Part shown: positions 33,271 to 46,014 of the stretch, piece by piece
Layout of the letters: each line of letters starts with the position of its first letter
How positions within the stretch are numbered: the stretch's first letter is position 1
Assembly (NCBI GenBank): GCA_965649825.1
Contig: OZ287696.1
Coordinates: forward strand, 1,116,001-1,180,000
DNA length: 64,000 nt
Origin: Penicillus capitatus
Taxonomy: Eukaryota; Chlorophyta
Reading direction: 5' to 3'
Position numbers and translations under genes: made by a program
The notes under the pieces: model-generated
The model's input: only the letters and a program-made list of their open reading frames with translations
Databases searched by the model: none
Told to the model about the DNA's origin: nothing

Positions 33271-34209
33271 ATGATGATGTACCAGCACCTCGACGCTCCG
33301 TACTACGATGACGAGATGGAATTGGACGACCCCGGTTACTACGACGCGGAAGAAGAGCTTTACCACGAAGCGACGCGCCCCTATCGTTGGGTGCGGCCAG
33401 GCTACGGTAACCACCGTCTCTCAGCAAACCCACTCACGATTCGTTTTCCAGTTCCCCCTGGCGAAAAACCAACAAAGAAAACCGAATTACAGGAGCGTCA
33501 GGAAGAGATAGACCGACTCAAAAACGAAATCGCCGAGAAGGAGAAACGACTAAAGTTAGCCCATCTTCAGCGGGAGATCCAAGAAATAAGGAAAGCGCTC
33601 TACGAGAAGGAAGAAATCGCTCAGAAACGACAGGTACGGCTGCACGGACCATTCCTTCACTGTCACGACGACACATGACAGGCCACCGCTCAGCAGGCGC
33701 AAATTAACGAAAGGATTTCGAAGAAACAAGAACAAGTACGTATGGTGCGTTTTCTTCGGCGCTCTCGATGCTTCGCAATTCTAGGAGCGCAAGACGAAGA
33801 TTCAAACTTCTTTCAAGCAGGTAGGTGACAACCGACTTCCTCACTGTAACCGTTTGTCTCATTGCGATGCCTGTTAGGCCTTCAACGTCCCCGATAAAGA
33901 AGCGCCGCCTGTGAACGGTGTCGCTACGAAAGAAGACATTCAGCGCATTTTGAATTGCCGGTCAGATTACGAATGCTTCCAGGTATGTCGCCATCCATCA
34001 TGAAAGATCACTCTTGAGTGCTTGACGGATGGATGAATGCTCTTCAGTTATCGCAGCCCACAATGCTGTCGACCATAAAGAAGAAATACAAGGAACTGGC
34101 ACGGATGTTACATCCGGATAAATGTCAGTTAAGAGGGGCCAACGAAGCTTTTGTCAAGATTGGTAAAGCATATGATCGTTTGATACAGCTCTATCCCACG
34201 AGCGATTGA
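33271..34209 (+). CDS. J-domain protein with C-terminal J domain
   Basis: An Hsp70 co-chaperone. The N-terminus is acidic and Tyr-rich (MMMYQHLDAPYYDDEMELDD). A Pro-rich link and a coiled coil follow (RQEEIDRLKNEIAEKEKRLK). Small introns near 33632, 33737, 33820 and 33985 join further helices (TAQQAQINERISKKQEQ, VNGVATKEDIQRILNCRSDY). The J domain is last: STIKKKYKELARMLHPDKCQ, with the essential HPD motif, then EAFVKIGKAYDRLIQLY. Most J proteins carry the domain at the N-terminus. The C-terminal placement and the leading coiled coil resemble DNAJC-type proteins. Location and partner cannot be told. Confidence 0.8.
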
Positions 34210-34307
34210 TGGTACGGCACTGGCGATGATAATAAATGAAAGAGTGCTCGTCAATCGGCGAGGAGTGCCGAATGTGCTGTGCTCTGAGCAGCGATAGCAG
34301 GGTTGAA

Positions 34308-34331
34308 CGGACAGACAGACAGACAGTCAGG
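34308..34331. repeat. GACA microsatellite
   Basis: A run of about five GACA units (with one GTCA) between the J-domain gene and COX16. Confidence 0.7.
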
Positions 34332-34364
34332 CAAAAGAGACAGACAATGAAACAGACAGAGTTG

Positions 34365-34670
34365 TTAACGGGGGACCGGTTTGTTTTCGTAATGTTCTAT
34401 ATCCAGATGCGCCATCGTATCGCGCAGTTCGATGGCGAGATCGTTTCGATGGCTCGAATCTCTCGCCGATTGCGAATGCAGATCGGGATCGTGCAGTTCG
34501 AGGATTCGCGCGTCCTGCCGTGCCACATAGAACGCCGATTGGCATCGTCGTCTCGATCTTACCTTGATAGCAAATCGATCCTTGAGTAGGTGCGATAGAG
34601 CAAGCCACGATGCAATGGTGAAGAGAACGAAGGGCGCTCCCGCGACGGCGAAACGTCGGCCGCTGTTCAT
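34365..34670 (-). CDS. COX16: COX16-like cytochrome c oxidase assembly protein
   Basis: A small mitochondrial inner-membrane protein needed for cytochrome oxidase assembly. The first exon reads MNSGRRFAVAGAPFVLFTIA and SWLALSHLLKDRFAIK, a basic start followed by one membrane helix. The GxPF start of the helix is typical of COX16. A 48-nt intron beginning GTAAGATC is followed by DARILELHDPDLHSQSARDS and the conserved type of ending YENKPVPR. The length is about 85 residues. The match is by pattern over a short protein, so another small single-helix family is possible. Confidence 0.62.
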   Translation of the reverse strand: MNSGRRFAVAGAPFVLFTIASWLALSHLLKDRFAIKVRSRRRCQSAFYVARQDARILELHDPDLHSQSARDSSHRNDLAIELRDTMAHLDIEHYENKPVPR

Positions 34671-35169
34671 GACGGAAGGATGTGTAGAACGTCACCGATG
34701 TAAATGGCCAAATGCATCGCATCACAGCATTTCAAGTCAGAACAGTTTGACAGACAGCACACGCATTCCATGTCCATTGGTATCACGCACACACATCTCA
34801 CTCTATCCTGTCTCACACTTGCCGTTCTTCTGGGAGCATCGATCGATCACCATGCAAAGACCATCCATTTCGCTAACTACTAGCGCAGCAACATTGTGCA
34901 AAAACAATAAGTGCTCTACAGCAGCACTGTGAAATCAAACAGGACCCAGGTTGGGGTGCTCGTTTCTAAGGGCGTTTCAAAAAAGGCATGAAAGCAGGGT
35001 GGAGTGCATTGAGAAGGTCAGGGAATGAGACAATGTTTCTCTCGTGTTAAAAAGAATCGAGCGACATGGCGATCCTTGGATGCCACATTCAAGAAGTGCT
35101 GCGCATCACACATGCCTTCCTCTTCTGGTGGAAACGGGGAGATCGTTTTTTATTTTCTGGACCCTCGTC
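34671..35169. other. Intergenic region
   Basis: No supported gene. It contains a CATCGATCGATCA palindrome near 34835. Open frames are short and uneven. Confidence 0.45.
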
Positions 35170-35991
35170 TCATTGGAGGGGTGAAGATTTCTTCGAGGGT
35201 GGTGGCGGACTGTCGCCCGCGTACAGTCCGTTGTTGAATACATGAAGGCGTTCGGCATTTGCCGTTCGAATCCTCTGCCGTCCATAGAGATCGCTCACGC
35301 ATCCCATGGACCTTGCTCTGAGTGCTTTCCTTGCGCTTTCTTTCGGCAAGGGGCGAATGTGGAAAGGGCCACTATTATTACCACAACTCGTCTCGACCCC
35401 CATCAACTCTTTCACGGTGTACATCCCAAATGCATCGCCTTTTGTACTGCCCACATGGTAGGGTTGATAGTATGAGGAAGAATCGGCGGAATAGCTGGGC
35501 CATGTGTAACGACTCGACAGAGTATGATCATAATCAGAAAACTCCGCTTCGCCGTCAATCGTCGGGAGTGCATCCCCCTTGCCATGCTTCATGAGCCCAG
35601 AGTACACGGCCACTTCTGGCAGGGTGCTCATTGTATGCTGATCTTGCTTGATTTCGTGAAGGATGACTTCAGTCACCTCGCCATGGCGACAGGTGTTGAG
35701 AAACACGCAGAGGAAAGCTTCCGCGACGAAGGGCACAGCGTAGTTGAGAATCAGCTTCCACCAAACCGGCCAGGTCGTGTTGTTCCAGAAATCCCCTACA
35801 GAATGATATTCCGTGTCAGCCGTGCGCAACTGTCCTCGACAGAGTCGGACAGTTATGAGCAGGCAGTAAGTACCATAGTTTGTATAGGTCAAGACGGTGC
35901 CAACGAGTGCTGCGACGAAAGAGCTCTTGAGGAGCACGTTCCACTGGAACATCGCCTTTAGCAACATCTTGCACCACGCAATGTTGCCCAT
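35170..35991 (-). CDS. NrtS-like two-helix membrane protein with a long cytosolic tail
   Basis: The first exon reads MLLKAMFQWNVLLKSSFVAA, then LVGTVLTYTNYG. A GTACTT intron of about 80 nt leads to DFWNNTTWPVWWKLILNYAV and PFVAEAFLCVFLN. Two hydrophobic helices, a VGTVLTxxNxG turn and a WWKLxLNYxVPF block match the NrtS family of nitrate/nitrite transporters known from marine cyanobacteria and proteobacteria. About 160 further residues form a hydrophilic tail with Tyr/Ser clusters and a Pro run near the end. The transport role is inferred from family. The tail has no known counterpart that I recognise. Start could be 35991 or the next ATG. Confidence 0.6.
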   Translation of the reverse strand: MGNIAWCKMLLKAMFQWNVLLKSSFVAALVGTVLTYTNYGTYCLLITVRLCRGQLRTADTEYHSVGDFWNNTTWPVWWKLILNYAVPFVAEAFLCVFLNTCRHGEVTEVILHEIKQDQHTMSTLPEVAVYSGLMKHGKGDALPTIDGEAEFSDYDHTLSSRYTWPSYSADSSSYYQPYHVGSTKGDAFGMYTVKELMGVETSCGNNSGPFHIRPLPKESARKALRARSMGCVSDLYGRQRIRTANAERLHVFNNGLYAGDSPPPPSKKSSPLQ

Positions 35992-36291
35992 CTCTCGTAG
36001 CTAACTCTTTTCGGAAATTTTTTTCCTCTTTTTCGGAAAGGTGTTTGAAGTAAGACTTATTCTGCGAATCGCTGCCGGTTACGAAACTTAAAGTCCAGTA
36101 AGAGACGCGGAAAACGAGCGGAGTACCAGTACCTGAGTTCTAACCGCTAGAGTCGATGCGTTAAAACCTCCTGGGTCGTTAAGCTCATAGTAATAACATC
36201 CAAAATCTGTAACCGCCACGATTCGGAAGCTTGTTCAAATTCCAAGAAAAAAATAAAAACAAGGGCAGTCAGGAGTGCGTCAGATGATGAT
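35992..36291. other. Short intergenic region
   Basis: The 5' flank of the NrtS-like gene and the 3' flank of the ABC1 kinase. It has T-rich runs near 36010-36040 and no coding signal. Confidence 0.45.
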
Positions 36292-38844
36292 CTAACCGTA
36301 CAGCCGACCAACAACTCTGCCAGTGAGTGCATAGGTTAATAGCACAGGAGTGGCAGCATCCATGAGATTGACACGCGGGTCCAGACTGTGCGCAAATCCC
36401 ACGATAATGCAGACACCGATGACCAGAGATGCATAACCACTGTCAATACTGACACTGTGTTTTCGAGCCAGACGCAACACAGACTTCATCACAGCATCCA
36501 GATCGATGCCAGCCTCGGAATGGACATCGCATTCCGTACGGAACAGACAGGACATATCTTCCACAAAGGCCTTCGGATGTGGACACTGTTGATCATCGCT
36601 CCATTGCAGCAGATGCTGAGCGGCCTGGTAGCCATCGCCCTTGGCAATCAAATTGAGGAAAGAAATGAAGTGCTTTCGGATTTTCGGTCGCAATTCTTCG
36701 GCCAGTCCAAAATCCAGCAGCACAATCTGAAGTCCTTTCTCCCCATCTTCCTGTTCCACCTCGCGCACCAAGATGTTGCCGGGATGCAGGTCTGTGTGGA
36801 CAAAGTTGTCAGACAGCAGCATTTTCAGATAGGCATCCACGCCCAATGTCACGATCTTAGTATTCAGTTCTGAAGGTGCCTTGATAAAACGCGCCACACT
36901 GACCCCCTCTTCGTACGTTTCTACGAGAACAGACTCCGACACCAACTCTTCGATGACTTGAGGAATCACAATGGCATTCTTGACCGGCTCAAAGTTTTGA
37001 CCAAATCTTCGGATGTGCGCCGCCTCTACTCGAAAATCTGTTTGAGCTGTCATTGTATTCGAAAACTGTGAAACAGATTCTCTGAGAGGCAGGTTTTTCA
37101 GTGTCGGTATTCTGGATGCCATTCCAGCGATGGGCTTCAGAATCTGAAAGTCCAGATGAATTTGTTGCCCCACATTCGGATGACGAACTTTCACAATAAC
37201 GGGAACGATATGTCCATTTCTTCTGTACAGGGCTCGATGGACCTGAGCCACACTTCCAGACGCCAACGGTTCGTGTTCGAACGCTTCGAAAATCTCTTCG
37301 ACTGGCCGGCCGAAAGATCGCAGGATTTCTCTTCGGGTCTGCTGCATGGGATGAACAGGAGCATTGTCATGCAGTGCTGACAAGACGTCACAGAATTCAA
37401 CGGGAAACAGATCTTCTCGAGCGGAAGACCATTGACCCCATTTGATGAATGCCGCTCCTCCATCTCTGCAACCCTGCAGCAATCTCTGAAAGGCGGCGAT
37501 GCGCATCCTGTTCACCCATTTCTTCCGCAGCGTCAGTTCAAAAGAACTCGATTCCTGTTTCGGACGCGACCTCTTTGCCTGCCGATGACATTTGTCCAGA
37601 GAATAGGCAATCAGCAGCAAAAAGACACCAAGTAAAATGAATGGCAGAAATGCTAAAAAAAGTCGCAAGCCACGGAGAGACAGTTCGAGCCTCTCGACGG
37701 CCGACAGTTCCTTCTCTTCGATGACGTGATCCTGTCGACCGTACAGTGGCAGCACGATCTCCATTCTTTGTCCCTGCTTTTCCATTTCCCTTGTCAAATC
37801 ACCATCATTTGAAGACATGGCTTCCAATTCTGCTTCCAGCGGAAATTCGCTGATCTCTGAAACGGGACGGGCCACATAGGATGGACAAATGACAGAAGGA
37901 TGCTTCTGCTGACTGGAAGACGCTTGCAGCGCTACGTCCAGTCTTCCGTCCACGACTCCTTGAATGGTCACACTTCTGTCACGCGGAATGTGTGGATGCC
38001 TTATCCGAGGCGCCTTAGGTCGGGGTCCAGGATTCAAATTGACAATCCACATCCATCCGTGTCCATCGGATAAAGCATGCACAGGAAGTGCACTGTCTTC
38101 TACAGCGCGTCCGTATTCAATACTATTTCTCTCACAGAAATCGATCAAGCTTTTCAGTGGCGGTGTATCTGGCAAGTCTTTCAGCAGATGGGCGACGCGA
38201 CAGGCAGCTTGTTTGTGGGCCTTCAGCCATGCCTCTTCGATGGCTTCGTTGCCGACAATCTTACCACGAGCGATCGCTTTCGCCAGTCGCTTATAGCTTC
38301 GATCTACCTCCATCAATTCCATACAGCACTCCAATGTGTGATAAGACTCGACGAAACATCTGCCCCAGATTTCGCGAATTCCGCAGTAGATCAGCACCGG
38401 TTGTTCGACCTGACCCGCGATCTCTCTCAAAAAACGCACCAGCGAAAAATCGTTCCATTCTATCAGAGGCAGTGCCGTGGATTCTGGCGTCGTTTCGACT
38501 CTTCTGGGCTGACGTGTGAACAGAGCGACAAGACTGGTGAGGCAGAAGACTTTCTCAACGAGGGGTACAATTCCGGGAACCAGCAGGCGAAGGGCGGCAA
38601 TGCCTGCGACGCGACTGGCACAGACAACAGATCTTCTCACACTTGACATCCATCCCTCACCATCCAATGTCACACTCTGTGTCATAGACTCCCCCTCGTC
38701 CACTGGAGCACCTGCCAAAAACTGAAAGGCCTGAACGCGAAGATCTGGTCGACATCCACGCCCAACGCCGATTCGGAGACTCATCGGGAACCACAGTATA
38801 GCACGCCATCCGGCCAGAAGAAAACGACATCCAGCCACTATCAA
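36292..38844 (-). CDS. ABC1/UbiB-family atypical kinase, ADCK2-like
   Basis: A single uninterrupted exon of 850 codons. The C-terminal half is the atypical kinase fold: KxGQ-type motif AAFIKWGQWSSAREDLFPVE, Ala-rich-loop equivalent ASGSVAQVHRA, IVKVRHPNVGQQIHLDFQI, catalytic loop FVHTDLHPGNILVREV and metal loop LLDFGLAEEL. FIKWGQW and the membrane helix just before it (LRLFLAFLPFILLGVFLLLI) resemble ADCK2, a mitochondrial member linked to coenzyme Q and lipid metabolism. The N-terminal 350 residues are less conserved and include hydrophobic segments. The lack of introns stands out among its intron-rich neighbours. The start may instead be the ATG 20 codons in. Confidence 0.88.
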   Translation of the reverse strand: MIVAGCRFLLAGWRAILWFPMSLRIGVGRGCRPDLRVQAFQFLAGAPVDEGESMTQSVTLDGEGWMSSVRRSVVCASRVAGIAALRLLVPGIVPLVEKVFCLTSLVALFTRQPRRVETTPESTALPLIEWNDFSLVRFLREIAGQVEQPVLIYCGIREIWGRCFVESYHTLECCMELMEVDRSYKRLAKAIARGKIVGNEAIEEAWLKAHKQAACRVAHLLKDLPDTPPLKSLIDFCERNSIEYGRAVEDSALPVHALSDGHGWMWIVNLNPGPRPKAPRIRHPHIPRDRSVTIQGVVDGRLDVALQASSSQQKHPSVICPSYVARPVSEISEFPLEAELEAMSSNDGDLTREMEKQGQRMEIVLPLYGRQDHVIEEKELSAVERLELSLRGLRLFLAFLPFILLGVFLLLIAYSLDKCHRQAKRSRPKQESSSFELTLRKKWVNRMRIAAFQRLLQGCRDGGAAFIKWGQWSSAREDLFPVEFCDVLSALHDNAPVHPMQQTRREILRSFGRPVEEIFEAFEHEPLASGSVAQVHRALYRRNGHIVPVIVKVRHPNVGQQIHLDFQILKPIAGMASRIPTLKNLPLRESVSQFSNTMTAQTDFRVEAAHIRRFGQNFEPVKNAIVIPQVIEELVSESVLVETYEEGVSVARFIKAPSELNTKIVTLGVDAYLKMLLSDNFVHTDLHPGNILVREVEQEDGEKGLQIVLLDFGLAEELRPKIRKHFISFLNLIAKGDGYQAAQHLLQWSDDQQCPHPKAFVEDMSCLFRTECDVHSEAGIDLDAVMKSVLRLARKHSVSIDSGYASLVIGVCIIVGFAHSLDPRVNLMDAATPVLLTYALTGRVVGRLYG

Positions 38845-39756
38845 CCGTCACACGCCATCACGCACACAAACATGATGCCTTCCATTCTCACCCTTAAAGC
38901 GTGGAACCCGTTCGGAAAACTTCATCTGTACACTGGAGCCTTCTCGCTCCATACTTTGCAACCTTATCCACAGATCCTGTCATGTGCCAACGGGCAGAGT
39001 ATTCACAGGACCTGTCTGTTGTGATCGTCATTTCTCGACATCTATCGAGAATGGTTTCGGAAGGGAGCAGTGTAAAGCGCGCTTCCATTGGCGGTATATC
39101 GCAGCGAAATGCATCTATCACGCGTATCTATCGACACCGTGAACCCCGTCGTCAGAACCCTAGTCGTTGCAAACGACTGTCGGTACTTGCGCCGTCTCCG
39201 TTCTCGAAAATCGCATCATACTGGACGCCAATATCCTTACAGTGGCGTCGTTTTTGTGCTTCACGAAGCAAGTCGAGTGGGAGACGCACCGAGATGAGAT
39301 TCGCTCCCATTAAGGGTCGCTTTCATATACATTGGCGGTTCTGCGCTCAAAAAGGCAGCGATTCTTACTCAGTCTTGTGAAAAAGCATCTAAGGCGTCTC
39401 GTTCATCACGAGAGCTTGAAAACGACCTAGCTGAAAAAACGGTAAGAACCAAAGGATGCCAGAGATGAAGAAACATTTCCTGTACGGCGGGAGACCGCGA
39501 AGAGGGTGTCATGCCTCACTGGGTCGCGACGCCGTGACGGGACCCTTTGGGGAAGAACGCTGAATCGTCGACTGAGCGGTGAATAGGAATGCGTGATATG
39601 TTGTAGGTCGATTGGCTCCAAACATGATGCGGTTGATTGGCAACGGTCGTGTGGAGAATGAAGCACGAACCGAGATCGCACGTATAGACAGCAGAGGGCT
39701 GGCAGTATGTCATTGTGTTCGTGTGTGTCTGTACAGCTCCAGTGTTCAAGACGGGC
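38845..39756. other. Unresolved region between the ABC1 kinase and the CLK kinase
   Basis: A minus-strand candidate starts at 39310 (MGANLISVRLPLDLLREAQK, RRHCKDIGVQYDAIFENGDG) and could join, across an unplaced intron, to AAIYRQWKRALHCSLPKPFS ending at 39028. It would be a small protein of unknown family. A competing 159-residue plus-strand frame (38901-39380) covers the same DNA. The remainder is the 5' flank of the CLK kinase. Confidence 0.3.
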
Positions 39757-41117
39757 ATGGCATGTTACTTTGATGAGGATGCCATAAAGACTGCCCGTGA
39801 TCGTCGTAATCAGGTCTTGGAATTTGCAAAGACGATTCCAAAGCCGCACAGCAGAACAAAGCGGCCGTCTCCTAAGAAACGAAAAAATGCGAAGAAGAAG
39901 AATCCACAAGATCAGAGCTTTGGTTTGTTCCGGTCAACGCGTCATGTCGTACGTCCTGGATTGCCCAGAGAACTGACAAAGCTGGATCTGCATTACCCAA
40001 ATCGCGAATCCCCACCGTACAGACCAGATGATATGTCAGGGCATTTGGTGTTCTTCTGCGGTGAAAATCTGTCCAAACGTTTTAAGATACTGTCCAAGCT
40101 GGGACAAGGGAAATTTGGGATTGTACTGGAGTGCTGGGATCGACTGACACAAGATTACGTAGCAATAAAAGTCGTCCGGAACCGCGAACTGTACCGTGAG
40201 GCAGCCTTGTCAGAGTTACAGGTGCTGCACACGTTGGAGTTGAATGATCCAGAAGGAAAACGACACTGCATTCCTTCAAGGCGTTGGTTCTATTACAGGC
40301 ATCATGTTTGTCTTGTCTTTCAGAAGTTTGGACCGAATCTGTGGCAGATGCTGGAAGCAAATGACTACCAGCCACTCAACTACACGCTCGTTCACAGGTT
40401 TTGTAAACAGATGTTGGAGGGATTAGCTTACATGCATGAGCTCTCCATTATCCACACAGATCTGAAAACAGAGAACATTCTCATTACTACTGAAGATTTA
40501 GAAGGGCAAGAGGGGGAGGTGGAACAGCCGTCCATCAAGATCATTGATTTCGGCAGTGCAATATTCGAAGAAGATTACCATCCAAGCGTCATTACTACAA
40601 GAGACTATAGAGCGCCAGAAGTCATTCTTGATCTGGGCTGGTCTTATCCCTGTGATCTGTGGAGTATGGGATGTATGTTCTTCGAGATGGCAACAGGATT
40701 GCCGCTTTTTATTACCCGTGAGGATCTTGAGCACTTGGCAATGATGGAACAGGTTCTTGGTTGCATTCCTGAGTCCATTTCTCGCAAGTCTGTCCAATAC
40801 ATTCATTTCCTTACCACAGCTATGGTATGCTGGTGTGCTCGTCTAGGTGTGGCAGAAGAACGCGTAAATTTTTCTTTAGAAAGAGACTCGATTGGCCACG
40901 AGGTCCATGTCCAGAGACAATGGTCGCGAATGTGCGCAAGCTGACCAAGTTACAGTATATGATCCAGGAACTGGCGCACGACACGCTGAAGCCGCAGCTG
41001 CAGTTATTTCTTGATTTGGTCCGAGGTCTGTTAGAGTACCATCCGGAGAAACGACTGACTGCCAAACAAGCCCTTCAGCATCCATTTTTTACTGAGCCTT
41101 TGACGACGCACGAGTAA
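39757..41117 (+). CDS. CLK/LAMMER dual-specificity protein kinase
   Basis: Phosphorylates SR splicing factors in the nucleus. A Lys-rich N-terminus (KRPSPKKRKNAKKKNPQ) precedes the kinase domain: KILSKLGQGKFGIVLECWDR, the VAIKVV lysine, IIHTDLKTENILI catalytic loop, IKIIDFGSAIFE and TTRDYRAPEVILDLGWSYPC. The subfamily signature EHLAMMER appears as EHLAMMEQ. A short intron near 40795-40848 joins PESISRK to RLDWPRGPCPETMVANVRKL. The last block reads LLEYHPEKRLTAKQALQHPF. The kinase core is complete. The start may be preceded by a small upstream exon ending at a CTGTACAG acceptor near 39737. Confidence 0.88.
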
Positions 41118-42170
41118 AATCTACGGATCCTTTGTGCCACTACGGCACGGCGATAGAAATTTTCATGATCTAGATCGACATGAGTTCCTACAGTGTCTGT
41201 CTGACACGACCGACACGTCCGACCGATGACACAATCCCCTCTCTGCCAAATATCGCAATTAGAAAATAGACTGTCCATGCGACCTTCGATCGTTCCTGTA
41301 TCTGTCTCTATGAAGAGCTAGCTGAGTGTGTATGTGTATGATCCAGACAGAACTGCAGCCTCTTTTGTATCGTTTCTTGTGGTGGTGGACGGCAAATCAA
41401 GCATCGGTGGCATCAAGCTTGCCATTTTGCTCGTTTCTGTTAGGAGAAGGTGGGCCCTACCTGCTTGCTCGCTATGAATCTCTCTCTTTCTGTGTTCACT
41501 TGTCCAAAATGGCTCACTTGTTAAGAACTCTCTCCAACATTTATTCTTAACAAAAAATGCGTGTTGGCTGAAATTCTTATCATGATTTAATTGACATTCT
41601 CGTCTGTGTCCCCCAAAGAATAAGGATGATGCATGCACACACACACTCAGCAGACGAGAAATAAAACAATGGGGGATATTCTGAGGATCTTAGCAGTGAA
41701 AGCTTCAAGTTGTAGGTCGTATCTCGGTAATAATCGCGAATCTTCTCCCGATGCAACATTGATGCAGTGCCAAGAGTACATAACATCAGCGTCACATGAG
41801 GGACGTGTAATCGGTTTTGTCTCGGCCATCATTCCATACCCCTTATTCCAAAAAACACAGTCTCTGTGTTCTCCAACGTCATTCCTTGACTCACATATTC
41901 CTCATTTTTCCAAGCTTTGTTATTTTTACGTTCGGCAATCTACAAGCTGTCTTGGTTGTTATTGGGTTGCTCATCTTGAAAGGGACGGACGGATGAATAG
42001 ACGTCCAGAAAAATGATGGATCGCGTCACACATCTGAAAGCGCACAACAGTTTCGGGACACACAAGATCTGGATTATTTGGCTATCCTGTCAATTCAACC
42101 TGTTTGATTGACTGACGTCTTGACTGTCACGATTGCGCTGGTCGTCCCCCCAAGAAACAGAGCAGCTTCT
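41118..42170. other. Gene-free region of about 1 kb
   Basis: More AT-rich than its surroundings. No frame is protein-like. It holds the 3' flank of the CLK kinase and the 3' flank of the minus-strand gene that follows. Confidence 0.45.
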
Positions 42171-43738
42171 CTAACAGCCAGTTTTGACAGTGCCCGACAA
42201 GTGGATGCTGATGATGCGGGTAATTCCGACCGCTGACGAATGCAGAGAGCACAGGCCTGTCACACACCATCCCTCACACACCTGAGTGCATCGATAGACA
42301 AACACGCACCCCATATAGCATTCAAAGTCGGAAAGATCGGCGACAGAAGTTGGCGGTAAGTACTCGATGACTCGAATCTCAGGTGGAGCCAAAGGATGTG
42401 GGCTCTCCGATCCGTTTGGAATCATCTCTTTTATATCAAATGGGTGCTCCAAGGCACAATGAATTTCTTCAGATTTGGCATCGTGGAATCGCTTTGCCTG
42501 TTGCATTCGCAGGTGCAATCGTGCTCGTGTTGGCAATCGTGGTCTGGGACGTTGAATACAGGCCGTCATTTTTCGATGCACCAGTCGCCGTAAGACACGG
42601 TCATGCATGGCAAAGGAATCGTCTTCATCCTCTTCCTTTTCTTCATCCAATGAGGATGCAGCTTCTTCTTCTTCCATCCAACCAGCGTTGCAAATCATTC
42701 CCATAAATCCTTTTAAGAACAGGTTTGGCCGCCACCAATCTTCTGAGTCCTGAACGGGTTGGCTTGTGCATTCTGCCGCCCTGGGATCTGTCGGTGTGTG
42801 TGGCCGCATTTCTGTCGTTGTGTGCGGTTCGATACACTGAGAGGCAGGAGGAGAAAACGTTGGACTGGATGCTTTGATATTTCGATGAAGATGTTCTAAG
42901 GACCCCTTTTTGCGGGAGCCAAAAGAACTCCCTCCATACGCCGTGTCTTCCTTGTGATCCTCTGGATCATCATCTGAAAGGACACTCCATCCGTCAGATC
43001 CACTCGTCTCTCCCTTATCCCCAGAACGAGGACACGGACATGTCAGTACATCTTCAATCGTTTTCAATGGCTGCTCCTCGACTTCCAAGAAAGGTGCAGC
43101 CATATCTGCTCGCTCTTCTGCCACATTCCATTTCCTCGTATACTGTGACGGTCTCTCTGGAGGTCGATGGATGTCGTGGAAGGCTGTCGTATCCGAAAGA
43201 CTTCGATGCAATTGCCGATCCTGTCCACCACGTTTCATACTACAGCAAGCAGCATCCCATCCACTGGTCTATGGGTGGTATGGACTCGGTCTCTTGCCTT
43301 CTGAGGTTTTTTATGGGGCAATCGTTTTCGGAAGGCATCGACTTCTTTTCGAACATATCGAGTGGTGTCTCTTCAGTATCATCCACATCTCGACTTCCCT
43401 GTTCCCTCTGCATCTCTCTGACGCTATCGTCTTCTTCTTCATCTCCGAAACTCTGAAAACTCGTCCATATTGTTTTCTTCCTTTTCTCGTTCTCGTTCTC
43501 CTCTGGCATGGGCAATTGCTTCAGCCATCGCGCAATGGCACGTTTTCTCAAATCAAGAATCGCTTCCTGTTCTTGTCGCTTTTGAAAGGTATCCATATCG
43601 TATGTAGATAACATCAGCTGGACAGACCCCTTTCGTCCTACAAGCTCTGAGTACACTTATCTGCTGACTATCAACCGAGTTACCAAGGGAGCTCAGGGGA
43701 AAGTTGCGCATTTCTTCTTCCATAGGAGGAGAGGTCAA
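42171..43738 (-). CDS. Acidic, mostly disordered protein of unknown family
   Basis: About 480 residues. An N-terminal helix FQKRQEQEAILDLRKRAIAR, then WLKQLPMPEENENEKRKK, precedes an acidic stretch. A 47-nt intron (donor GTCCAT, acceptor TGTAG near 43240) joins RRQETD to MKRGGQDRQLHRSLSDTTAF in frame. The middle is Ser/Asp/Glu-rich. A conserved-looking basic helix follows (RVLRRLVHRKMTACIQRPRP), then LRMQQAKRFHDAKSEEIHCA and EIRVIEYLPPTSVADLSDFE. The last 50 residues look like read-through of an intron, so the true end may differ. No domain recognised. It is probably a nuclear or scaffold protein, by composition only. Confidence 0.5.
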
Positions 43739-44217
43739 GAGTCAACGTCAACGTCTTCTCTCTCGAACAATTATAGGACAGAAGTTTTCAGCGAACAGCA
43801 GCGGCAGTATTCAAAACCGCCACTGTGACGGTCTTCGTGTCAGCGTAGATGTGCGGGATGGTGAGAATTCTTGATAGCTATCAAGAGGACGATAAGGTCA
43901 CGAGAGACGTCTTATCGACTTCACCTACTGGCAACAACGACAGGGACAACGAATGCCATCCTATCCATCACGGCGATGCCAGATGGCGCATTGCGCGGCG
44001 TGCTAAGTGAAAAGACGGATGTGACAGGACAGTCAACAGGGGCCCTGCTCTATCTGATCATACGGTTGGAATGGACGGCCTAGGACGGCGCAGATTGTGG
44101 GGCCATGTGCCTCAAATGTGTCAGGACTGACGCGATTGTGGCTTTTTAAGCGGAGGGAGTCCCAGCTCCTCAGCATTCGCCGCCTTTTGCTTTTATCGTG
44201 TCGAGACGGGTTCCAAA
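43739..44217. other. Spacer upstream of glutamate dehydrogenase
   Basis: Divergent 5' flanks of the acidic protein (-) and GDH (+). Short frames only. Confidence 0.4.

Positions 44218-46014
<1,797 letters not shown>

Noticed and set aside
36388-38725. Long plus-strand frames opposite the ABC1 kinase
   Set aside because: They mirror a strong single-exon coding region. The kinase motifs are on the minus strand.
41633-42016. 127-codon plus-strand frame in the gene-free region
   Set aside because: Composition is not protein-like, there is no splice or family support, and it contains low-complexity AT-rich DNA.
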